Below are positions 50,901-61,824 of a DNA stretch of 64,000 nt, one piece after another. Source of the DNA: Trichoplax adhaerens (taxonomy: Eukaryota; Placozoa; Uniplacotomia; Trichoplacea; Trichoplacidae). The DNA lies in contig NW_002060950.1 of assembly GCF_000150275.1 (NCBI RefSeq), positions 2,873,833 to 2,937,832 on the forward strand, in the 5' to 3' direction. The notes beneath the pieces were generated by a model, which saw only the letters and a list, made by a program, of their open reading frames with translations, had not been told where the DNA came from and searched no databases. Positions within the stretch are counted from its first letter, which is position 1, and every line of letters starts with the position of its first letter. Made by a program: the position numbers and the translations under genes.

Positions 50901-53900
50901 CTAATTCCATATCTTGATATTTATTCTGTAATTGCTGCTTCGATATTTCGCTTACGAAATGCTCATATATGTGAAATAGAAGAATAAACTAGAATTTGGT
51001 ATCGTGTGACCACAAACTAAATTATAACATTTCGCTATACAATTTAGAAAGGTACTGGCCTTGAAGCATTTGAATAAGGCTCAATGTAGATGTACTCTTG
51101 CTATTGTGAAAATATGTAATATTCCTACATCAATGAATAAGGTCAGTTAAGCTATCTTATTTAGTTTTTAATTAGGATCTCGGTTGTTGTGGGTTTCTTC
51201 ATGTTAATATCATTTTAATCCAAATTTAAATGAAACGTTACGAAGATCGAGCTCTATCATTTGGTTAGTCAAGGAGGAATCGTTATTGAATTGAAGACAA
51301 TTCCGCCTGATCAAGCGTAATGATTTATAGCTATTTTATTAATAAGTACCGGCGTATGAATGCCATAGATCTTAATTAGCTCTCAAGCCATATAGACTAC
51401 TCGTATAGCTGATAGTTTTAGCTAGCTGAGTAATCTTCCATATAAAACGTATTTTTTAACTCTAATTATAAGATGCTGATCTTCTATTTTAAATCACTAG
51501 AACAATTGCAACTATACAATTGCGTATTAATAACCTTAGTTACTAGCTTACTTAAATTTAACTATCCTTCCTAATACTCTATTCATTTGTACCAACAAAC
51601 TCATTCTATGCACATTTTTCTGTCTATCCTAGGAAAGTAACTTACCGCTGTCAAGCTGATGCTATTATAGCATTGATATGCTTAGACCAATTTGAAATTT
51701 GTACCGACCAGCCGATAAATATCCAATTTGAAGGTAAAGATTCTAAATTTATGTATGACGAAGTCTTTCGAATTCGAAATCTTATTCAAAAGCAGCAGAA
51801 TGAAAGCAATTTATTAGCATTACAACCGGATACAAGTTCTCCATTGCCATCTAAGTCAAGAGAGACTGCAAGTACCAACTTACAGTCTTCTTCACTCCGT
51901 TCTTGTTCCAAATCGAGTACCAGCTCAAAAAAAGGTCAGAAAAAGGATCAATTTGCCAATACTAAGAATGGAGATGATGGAATCAGTCAAATTGAGAAAA
52001 TTGCTCAAGACAGTATAAAGCAGAAAATAGATGGCAGAGGCAAATTAAATAAAAGTAATAGTAACCGAAATGGAAGAAATACCGGGGGTAAAACAGCAGC
52101 TATTAAAATAGATCGAAGCTATAAAGGTGACCAAACATTTAGCAAAAATCAGAATCAAGGAGGAAGACAAGATTCTTATCCATCTAGCAGCAAGCTGTCT
52201 CCTGTAAAGCCTAAATCCATGATCTCTAAGCGTACGATCGGTAGTGACTGTGCGAAATTTTCAGTATCAACGAAGGCAACAATTGAGGAAGAATATACTT
52301 TTTCGGATAAAGCTTATTTTCTTATGCAAAAAATTAATCTGGAACAAAGAATTAAGGATAAAGGCTACGAAGTCTCTTTCACCTTTAGGGATAGAGAAGA
52401 TGGCGGTAAATTACTTGCAAGGATGATAGATGGTAGTCAAAGTTACATTATGAAGGAATTATTTGATTTTTTTAACTTAATGGATTCCAACCAAGATTTA
52501 CCTACTAGAATATGCAAATATCTAGCTCAACAGACCGAAATGACGGATAGTATTAACAAGAAATTAATTGAAAATGGTATATGTGCTGTAATTATTCCAA
52601 CCAACACGAATGCTACTATTTCTGTCATTGCAAAGAATGCGACAGAATATGAAAAGGTTACGGCGGTATTGTTAGAAATTTTTGACACTAAATCAACAAC
52701 CGTATCTGGTGAAGCTTTCTCTTTTCCACAAGATACCGCTATACTTCTTTCTAGTATTCAGCAAGATATTGCCATGAGTAGCAAGCTCCTGCTAGAAGCT
52801 GAGCTAAATGATTATACTAGCTCTTGCACCATAACAGTTACAGGGCCTCGTAATAATCTTCATGATGTCATTAGAGCTATTCAAGCTAAATTAGAAGAAT
52901 ACAAATTGATAAAATTTGATATTACGGATACTCCTGTTTTGAAAACAGAATATTTGCGTACGTATCTAAAAGATAATATTCGGTCAATAGAAAAGATATT
53001 TGGCTGTCGAATTGAAGTGGAAGCAAAACTGGATAGCGATTCTTGGCTCATGGAACGTTGTAAAAATATTAGCATCAGCTGTTACCAAATCTATAAAAAT
53101 ACTATTGAAAACAGAATTCGAACAATTTTACGAGGGATTACCGTGCAAAAGGAAGATGGTATTAGTAAATATTCGCTCACTGGACGATTACTTAGCTCTA
53201 GTAGAAATAAAGCTAGGTTACAACGCTTACAAGAGGAACTACACTGTTTGATTGCCATTGCAGGGAATAAAGGCGAAAGGTACCTATACTTTACGCGTAG
53301 ATATGATTATTTGATAATAAAGATCTATCTTGAAGCAGTGTTTCTATTTCATTATAATGAATTTTACGCTGATTGGTTGGAATATTATTGAGGTTAAAAT
53401 GAAAGTACGGGGAAGAAAATTAAATGAGGTTACCATAATTGCTTATGGAAACAAAATTTAGCCTAGATAAGAGTTGGCATGTATAGTAAATTGTCAGTTT
53501 TTACTGATAAAGTAATATGTGACAAAAAAGATATCATTAAAGGCTAAACAAAATTAAGGGGAAGAAAAGTAAAAAGGATCACTTGAGTGCTTATGAAAAC
53601 GAAATTTAGCCCTAAAATAAGAGTTGACAAGAAGAGTAAATCGCCAATTTTTACCGGAGTAACAGTCCCGACTGTACTCCTAGTTTAGAGTATACCGGGG
53701 TAGCTTCTAGTCTAGCCTATTTTATACCCTGGAGTATAATCTAGGTCAGGTTACACCTCCTCACCCCCTCTTACATACAAATATATCAAGTAATCGATAT
53801 ATCACTTCGTAGTAAATCGATTACAATATATTGCCTGATATGATTATTGAAAAATTATCAAAGGCTAAACGAAATGAATGTAAGAAAAGTAAATGGTATC

Positions 53901-56900
53901 AAATTATTGCTTATGAAAGCGAGATACATCCCTAAAATAAGTGTTGTTATGTATAGTAAATTGGCAATTTTTATTGATGTTGTAGTTGGAACATGCAGAA
54001 TTGGTTTAAAGAGTTGCATTCGTAGAAAGAAAATTTTTGTTATGTAAATATAGCCATATTATTACCTATGGCAGCAAATTAGAATCGAAAATTAGAGTTG
54101 GTGTGTACAGTAGATTATTCATTTTTTACCGAAATTGTCATTTAAACATGTAAAGTTGACATTAACTAATAAACTCGTTAGAGAAATTCAATTGAATTTT
54201 CATTTCCTATTATGTAATTTTAGTAAGTGCCAAAAGCCTTCAGCTAATCCTCGAAATGCATTTCTGCGAAGAACAGAGCCAAAGATAGGGAAAGTTGCAA
54301 CAAAAGGTGTCGTTAATTTGACCCAAGCAACTCCGCAAACTAGCCGCAGTAAGAGAAAAATCAACAATGTTGCTATTAAATTGGTGAAAGGAAGAATTGA
54401 ACAAGATGGTGGAGCAACTGTAAGTTGAAATAAAATCTGTCATGAGCCATCTTACATCTTATTAATGTTTCATAGTCGAAGGAAAATATTTACTTAGATG
54501 GCATTAATAAAGGAATCCTTCAATCTTTTATTTCTTCAAGGCTGATGTTATTGTCAATTCTGTGAGTACGAATAATTTTTCAGAAGGTAAAATTGCAGCA
54601 GCATTATTTAAAGCTGGTGGAACAGCCTATCAACAAGAATGTCGTACCCAGTTGCAGTTTCCACAAGACGATAGCATTGGTTCTACAAATGGCCAGTATT
54701 TTGGTTGCAAGAAAGTATATCACATTCCATTCTTAACTTCTGATAGATCAATATCAGTAAGTGCGGAGCTGTATTAATATTTATGTCTAACCTTGATAAG
54801 GCAACTACTACTGCTGACAAGGATGTTGAATCTAGTGTAAACTCCAATAGTCAAGACAGATGCAATGTTGATCATTTTTTTTGCAACTTACTATTTTTAG
54901 TGGCTTATTCTACGTATTGAAGACTGCTTAAGGAAAGCGGATAGAGAATCGATGCGATCGATAGCTATACCTATCATTGGTACAGGACAATTAAAACTCG
55001 ATGTCCAAGAGATCGCAAGGAAAATGACAGATACATCAGTGAAGTTTGCTTATAATCAAACAGGAAGCCTAAGAGAAATTTACTTTATGGTCTTTCCTAC
55101 CGACACAAACGTCTACAACGCGTTTGAATACGTACTAGAATTAAATAATCCATTAGAAGTTCCATTACATCATCAAACAGATTTACTTGATAAGATAACA
55201 AAGTCGACAGGAGAGACTCCTGTAGAAGAAAATTCCTATAGCGCACTGAAACTGTTATTTTCAGCTCGATACGACGGAACAGAAGTACCAATCTCCATCA
55301 ATGTCTATCATGGTAATGCCCACAATGCGACTACAGATGCTATCATCGATGTAACATCATTATGTGCTAAACATTCCAATTTAGATTCTCATTTAGATAT
55401 TATGCGCTACAGCGATAGTAGGCATACATCACAAACGTTAAGAATATTATCTTCTAAATCGCGCTCTAGTATCTATCAAGTTTGTCCTTATGGTTGCTTG
55501 CCCGGCTTTGGTACTATATTAGCAATCATTAATGCCCGTGAACAAAAATCGATCACGATTCCCTTATTAAGTATTGAAATAAATATTAGTCATGTTTACC
55601 GCTTGATAGGTGCTATAGAAACATTTTTAGCCAACCACCTGGATGAAACAAATTATGTAAATTGTTTTAATTTTGTCATTGGATATGAAGATCGAAGTCA
55701 AGAATTTGCAACCTGGGTGCAAATGCAAATAACTAATAAGTCTTTACAATTTGGATGGCAAATTAGTCAACACGTAGCAGTAACAGAATTTGGTCTTAAT
55801 ATAATTTACGTCGCTGAAGATCAATCTGTGATTTCAAAGTTGAAATCCAAGATCGAAGAATATGCTGATTCTTGGATATGCCACAAGATGAAGGATGAAG
55901 ATTATTTCAATTCTATTGATCAAAATCGCTGGAATCGACTTGTGCTGCAATTTTGGTCAGAGTATAATACAATTCTAGTAAAGCAAGATGGAAATAAAAC
56001 TGTGTGTATATCTGGACTCGAAAATGATATACTGAATGCTATTTTAAGCATCAATAAACTAAGCCAAATTTACTTCGAAGAGAAAGCTTATAATGAAGTA
56101 GAGAAATTTGCAGCCGACTCGGCCCAGTGGCATGCAAAATTTGGACAATCCAGAACTAACTTTGATGTAAAGCTAAACTATGAAATTGAAAAAAATTATA
56201 AGACCTATACTAAAGATAAGACCAAGAAGATTTTTCAAATTGATGCAACAACTAAAACTGTTGATTTCGGTCGAATGTTGATCAGGCTTGCTGATGGGAC
56301 ACAGTGCTCTATAGGGAAATTGTCATCAGAAGGTATTACCGAGTATAAAAATCGCGTTAGTAATCAGATTGATCATATAGTATGGAGAGATATTATTCTA
56401 TTTCTACATCGAAACTCAAATTTAGTACTACAATACGTATGAGTTTATATCCTGATACTTAATTTATTAATTGTTTTATTTTACATAGCTAGTTTCGCTG
56501 TTGCAATAAATTAATTTTATCCATGGCAATTATAAATTAGATTTTGCTATACCTGATAGCTGGGAAAATACAAATGAAGATGAAATCAAAGATGGCTACT
56601 TCCGCATAATCGACGTTAAAAATCAACGGGAGATTAATAGCGTATCTAATCTTCCCGGATTGAGTGGCTATAAAATTAGGAGGTTGCAAAGAATCCAGAA
56701 TTGGAATTTATATCGACGATATCAGATCATGAAAACTGAGGTAGCTACTGCTGTTCAGAAATATAAACCAGGCGCCCAGGTAGAAAGGCAGCTATTTCAT
56801 GGTACTTCTAGCCGCAGCGTTACAGCGATATGCAAGAGTGGTTTTGATAGAGATTTTTCTGGAACATCTGCTGGTTGGTTCATGATATATTCGTATGCTT

Positions 56901-57285
56901 TATATTTTATATTATATATCAAATAAATTAGTGCATGTAGATGCCCCTTGACAACAGTATACAAATACTAAAATTTGCAGCGGGTGACATTTGTTGAATT
57001 AATAATATCTTTTCTCCTATTTTGATAGGTTCCGGATATGGTACAGGAACTTATTTTGCTGTCAAAGCTCACCTTTCGCAGGGTTTTGGTGATTCCTTGT
57101 TACTAGTGCGTGTTCTAACAGGAATCTACGGCTCTTCAAGCGGCAGCGGTAGGCCAAATCTGTCTATTATTCCGGGAAGTCAAAATGAACGTATACATTC
57201 AGTGGTGGATAATACAAGCAGTCCTTCTATGTATGTTGTATCTAACGACAACTCTGCTTATCCAGAATATATTATTCACTTATAA
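47929..57285 (+). CDS. PARP14-like RRM-KH-macro-WWE-PARP ADP-ribosyltransferase (gene B, twelve exons)
   Basis: Exons 47929-47942, 48056-48107, 49403-49494, 50666-50881, 51048-51141, 51246-51316, 51633-53279, 54224-54419, 54541-54756, 54901-56332, 56541-56873 and 57029-57285 join in phase to exactly 1,540 codons. The first coding exon is 14 bp (MASS plus a split codon). RRM-like 1 spans about 5-100 (SHLLYICGIEKR, NWYFAQLHVSSEKDSIEL) and RRM-like 2 about 140-215 (CTLAIVKICNIPTSMNK, AKVTYRCQADAIIALICL). A Ser/Lys-rich linker leads to a KH-like region (390-730), macro 1 (NNVAIKLVKG, ADVIVNSV, FKAGGTAYQQEC, SIAIPIIGTGQL), a degenerate macro 2, WWE (about 1275-1340, QWHAKFGQS, VDFGRM) and PARP. 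The triad reads H1430 (QLFHGT), Y1463 (GTGTYFA) and M1522 (SMYVVS), predicting mono-ADP-ribosylation or weak activity. A stop codon after IEDK at 50883 lies past a GTAGGT donor and is intronic. Splicing is unverified, but paralog C supports exons 1-5 and paralog A exons 9, 10 and 12. Confidence 0.92.
48265..48830. repeat. ~187-bp diverged tandem repeat inside intron 2 of PARP gene B
   Basis: Three units starting near 48265, 48453 and 48640 share (A)GAGTTTGAAA, TTCG(A/G)AAATT(A/G)AAT, AACACAA, GATATTTA(T/C)TAAC and ATTTTAATTTCTAA-like blocks. Non-coding as far as I can see. Confidence 0.7.
53395..54125. repeat. ~150-bp diverged tandem repeat inside intron 7 of PARP gene B
   Basis: Units near 53395, 53545, 53860 and 54035 share GAAGAAAA(T/G)TAAA, TTGCTTATG(G/A)AA, AAATTTAGCC, AATAAGAGTTG and AGTAAATTG(T/G)CA. 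A segment of different composition at about 53665-53815 (TACTCCTAGTTTAGAGTATACC and a C-rich run) interrupts the array as if inserted. Confidence 0.65.
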
Positions 57286-58856
57286 TGAATGAATCATTGA
57301 GTAACCATTCTACTTTGCCTATACGCGTAGTATCACGATTTAGGTTCAGCGATCATAATCTGCCTAAGTACCGGGCTGTTTATTCGTTTATTTCTATCTT
57401 TGTTGACATGTTCATGTTACACTAGCTCTTCGTAGAAACTTGGTGAAATAATCTATATCATATCGCATTTAAATACGCTAATTGGATTAGATTACCGTAT
57501 AATATCTGGATAAATATGAGACAATATTACTTTATTATATGCTGCTTGAGTACGATGTATATAATAGTATATGACAGTAATATAAACCGGTACATAAGCT
57601 GTGATTAAAAATTAAGAGAATAAATTTGATGATTATTACAGATTCCAATATTGCGTATATGATTATTGCAAGATATTAAAAAAAAAACATATTCTCGTAA
57701 TGTCAATTATTTTCAGTAAATAATGACTTAACTGATGGTCAAAATATCGAAAATGTGAAGATATTCGAGGTTGATACCTAATAGGGATTTACTATCCTAA
57801 CATCGATACGAATTTATCTTGTATGCACACTGTACAGTATTGTACCTAAACACTTGTTGTATAATTCTGTGTTAAGAATAGGCATGAGCTACTAGAAGAA
57901 GAAGACCTTAGGTCTTCTTGAAGTAGTGCATAGAATAGGTATCGCTCGGTATTCTCTATAAATATATTTGGAACAGTCAGGCTAATGTACACAAACATGT
58001 GACTAAACTTATCCGAAAATGTTTGTTGCTAATTCTTATTTTTTACTTATTAATTGCTATGTCATCGAATTATATTTATAAGTCTCTTGAAGTATGAACA
58101 GAAAATATTCAATTTGAATTCGGTAGTTCCGTATAATAATTAATTAGTGAACTACTACGGTAGTGAATTAATAATGGTAATTCTGTAAAACACTTATGAT
58201 AATAATATCTACCATAATAATAAACACCTGCAACAAAGGGATTTTAGCTTCTTTAATAAGTGTAGTGCGACTGTGATGGGTTAGAATATCAGCTGCGACC
58301 TGGAATGAATTTATTTGGTCAAATTGACTGTCCTACTGCACATAATTTTACACCGTGTATTATTATTATTATAGTTTCAAAGCGCATAGCCACTGTAATT
58401 AGGAACAGCAACGCTTTATTAGCTTAATCATGACGAGAATATTCGAGATTATATTTATATGCTCTAGGAAATACTGGATTCAATAATGGCTGAAATGATG
58501 TTGATTAATCATATTTTGGATATGATGAAGTGTATTATAATTTGAATACTAAGCCATGACTGAGTCGGTTTAAATTATCAAACACTATCGCATTCGTTGG
58601 CTATAAGCGAGTTATGATCAGCTCATTAATTCATAGGTTACAATGCTATCACAAACTAACGTAATCACGTAATCGTTCTATCTAGTAATAACACTGCAAA
58701 AGGTTGCATGAAACTCATTATCTGGCCAAGTTAGGACGATAATAATAGATTTGTCAATTAAATGAATTGATTGTACTAAAATCTAAACTGTTAGCGTGTC
58801 TTCAACATTATCATAACACCGCACAATTTAAAGATAAAAGCTGGAACATAATTCTT

Positions 58857-58876
58857 AACCCTAACCCTAACCCTAG
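58857..58876. repeat. Interstitial telomere-type repeat (CCCTAA x3)
   Basis: AACCCTAACCCTAACCCTAG contains three CCCTAA/CCCTAG units, the complement of TTAGGG. Too short to be a telomere; it may be a repair scar or chance. Confidence 0.8.
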
Positions 58877-59769
58877 CTTACAGACTATAGTGATACAGCA
58901 ATGTTTTGCTATATTTTCAAGCCGTTCCCTGACGTTTCCATCTAGCTTAGTGAACATTTTCGTAGTCATGGTGTGGAATTATCTAGGTTCATCACCACCT
59001 CACTGGTGCTGTTTCAATGTTGGTTATTATTAAGCTAGACAATCTTGTTTAATCCTTACGAGTACCAATTTACTATGTATCAAAACTCACCACGGAGTGA
59101 GAAGCCAGATGATACAGCCTATAATGCTTAGTACAACAAATATGCATGTTAGACCAAATCGAAAGGCAAAAAAGTTTTTCTATGTGTTAAAATTGAAAAT
59201 AATGTTGTCTTTAAACGATTAGTATTTCTGTTTGTAGTTAAAGTTTGGATCATTGTATCGGTCAATCAAAAGCTTATAGCTGTAATTTGCAATTTGTTGA
59301 ACAGATATTCTTGACGATTTTTTCTAAATTACTTTATCACGTTAATAAATGTAGTTTGATCGATGGATAAGAGCCACATAGTGATCGCCTTGAAGTAATA
59401 CGAATACTTTGCTATACAGTATAATATAGTATGATCTGTAGTATATTGTCTTATGGAGCATTTTGAGTAGACTATAAAAAAAGTTGTTGGTGAATGCCGT
59501 GTGGAATTGTAAGTTACGGAGGTAGTTGGATCTGCACTAGTGCCTTCGAGCACCAAAGATTATAAAAAGGGTTATAAAAAGGGTGTTTTATTATCCTGTG
59601 AGGACTCCTTAACCTCCCTGATATCCAGTGATCGCATCAGCTGCAATTTTGCATTAAGATCATTACAGTTCCACTAAGAACAAAACATCAGAAAATGACA
59701 TCAGCTTATTGATTAGAACCAGTTATAATTATATAACTGCGTTATAACTTAAAAAGGATACTTTTATAT

Positions 59770-60010
59770 TATGTGCACCAGGAGTTTCTGACGAGACTAT
59801 AAAAGGCTGGTGCCTGAAGATTCCTTTTTAGTTCGTTAGTCGGTTAGATAGTCAACTAGTTTTTCAATTGATATTTAATTGTAAAGACTATAATCTTGGG
59901 TGCCAAGATTCCTTCAGTAATAAAAGATAGTAAATCTCTGACTATCTTGTCTACATCATCTGTGACGCTATAATTATACCATAGTATTCGGTCGTTGGAA
60001 CTGAATTATT
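59770..60010 (+). mobile_element. Possible degenerate solo LTR
   Basis: An LTR-like order of signals is visible: TATAAAAGG at 59798-59806, AATAAAAG at 59919-59926, then GTTGGAACTGAATTATTTGGTG, where TTTGGTG could begin a primer-binding site. No paired LTR, target-site duplication or internal coding region is seen. Tentative. Confidence 0.22.
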
Positions 60011-61824
60011 TGGTGATATAGCTAATCTCGCCTCTTTAAGTTAGTAAGTGGCGTTCTCCGCAAGGATTGGCGTGTGTAGACTACTTCGTCACTAGTGGTG
60101 TGTGACAAACTGCTAGGCTGAATAGATAATAATCAATTTTCCTTATTATTGTCTAATAGTAATTAGGATGGGATTGATGCTGTTGGATTTCAAATGGAAT
60201 TTTTTGTTGAGGAATGATTTCATTTACTGCAGCTTATGTTGTATTGACGTTATGGTATTTATTGTTAATATAATAACTTACTTTAGCATTCCTTATCTAG
60301 ATTTAAGGGTGGGTCGTTCTAAAATAGCGTTACAATATCGTAAAATCAATCCTTAGAATAAGGTGCTAGAGATCTTAGGTAGGCATAGAAGACTTGTAAT
60401 TGTGATTAGGGCTAAAGAAATAGTAGGTGCGACTAAGATGTCCAATGGGATGATTTAGTTCTATTTACATTAATACTCTGTAACCTTAGTGGGTAGAATT
60501 GTTACCCTTAGTCGAACCTTGGGGAACCATGTTGACTATTACGTAGTTCGCAATTTTATATTACAGTAAGATCCCGACGTCATACTGTAGACTAAAAACC
60601 TACTTAAGCGAGCTCATATCTAGTAAAAGACGTCATCTATGTGAAGTCAAAAGTGTCCTAATTATTGTGAATTTTGCTAGAACTTGTGATAAGTAGTTCT
60701 CTATAACTCAACCAGACGTAAAATCTTGGGATTTAGTTTAATAATTAATACTTTTGTTTGCTAAACTTCTTCATAAATACCTTTGTCATTAGTGAGGTAG
60801 TGACAAATAGACAGTACTTAAGGCTGCTATATCTAAAATAAGAGAGAGCGAGAGAGGACAAGGAAGATTGTAGAATAGTTGATTAGTTTCGATCTTAGAT
60901 TGGATCATATTGCTCCTCGGTAACTCATCTGCTTTGGTTTAGTTTCGTGTTCAGTGGCTTGTTGGAAACCTTTTCATTTTTTAACTCAATAAATTGGGTA
61001 TACTGACGGATCGGTAAGATTAATCAGCTAGGCAGTAAACTATCATGGATCGTACAGTTCATTTTCATTTGAAAGGGCATGATGACATCTATCAGTCGTT
61101 TTAGCTAATACTATTGCTATATGTAGATGTAGTATAGTATTTGCTTATTAGGATTTACGGTATAGAGTACTTAGATTGTGAAGTTACTTCCATTAATAGG
61201 TTTGCTACAATTTCAGTGTGTATTTTATTAAATATAAATAGATATTGCTACTTAAATGTGGTAAAACACACATTAATTATTCCATATCTAAAGTAATTTC
61301 GGAAATGTATAAATACACGATTCTGATTGATCAATAAGCGATTCTCTATTAAACCTACTACCAATTACCAATTACCACGAACATAACAACTATCATGATA
61401 GAAAAGTTACAATCTTGTTTTATCATCTCATTAGCTCAAATATATCAAGTACAACTATTGTTAATATTAATTATTTATGTCTATGTGTAAATTGGATAAA
61501 ATGCTTGAACTAGAATGGCAGCACTTGTTATGCCTTTCTCCTAATGGATCATCTGCGTGATTTCTTCAAATTTTACTCATTTACATAGAATTCCGGAACT
61601 AATTCTTGGTACTAAATACTAAGAAAATCGACTTCGCTTATAAGTTTTGCACTAGATAGATCCGATTTAACAGGTTAATATACTAATAAACATTGGCAAC
61701 AGACTATACTGCTGCATTCGTAGATAGTAAATCAACAAAACTGCCACATTAATCAAATTTAATCTGTAAGAGCAGCTAGAGAAATACAGCGACGTTTTCC
61801 CTTCATAGATTCAGAATTAAGAGT

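Larger units (their letters stand above)
57286..61824. other. Intergenic between PARP genes B and C
   Basis: About 4.5 kb without a recognised gene. It holds a short CCCTAA run at 58857-58876 and a possible degenerate LTR near 59770-60010. The frame at 58767-59033 owes its length to the CCCTAA run and has no domain. Confidence 0.5.

Noticed and set aside
57229-57285. The Glu of AYPEY as catalytic triad glutamate
   Set aside because: In tankyrase the catalytic Glu lies about 12 residues earlier than the Glu of this conserved YPEY element; here that earlier position is Met or Val.
58767-59033. 88-residue open frame across the CCCTAA run
   Set aside because: Its NPNPNP stretch comes from the telomere-type repeat and nothing else in it resembles a protein.
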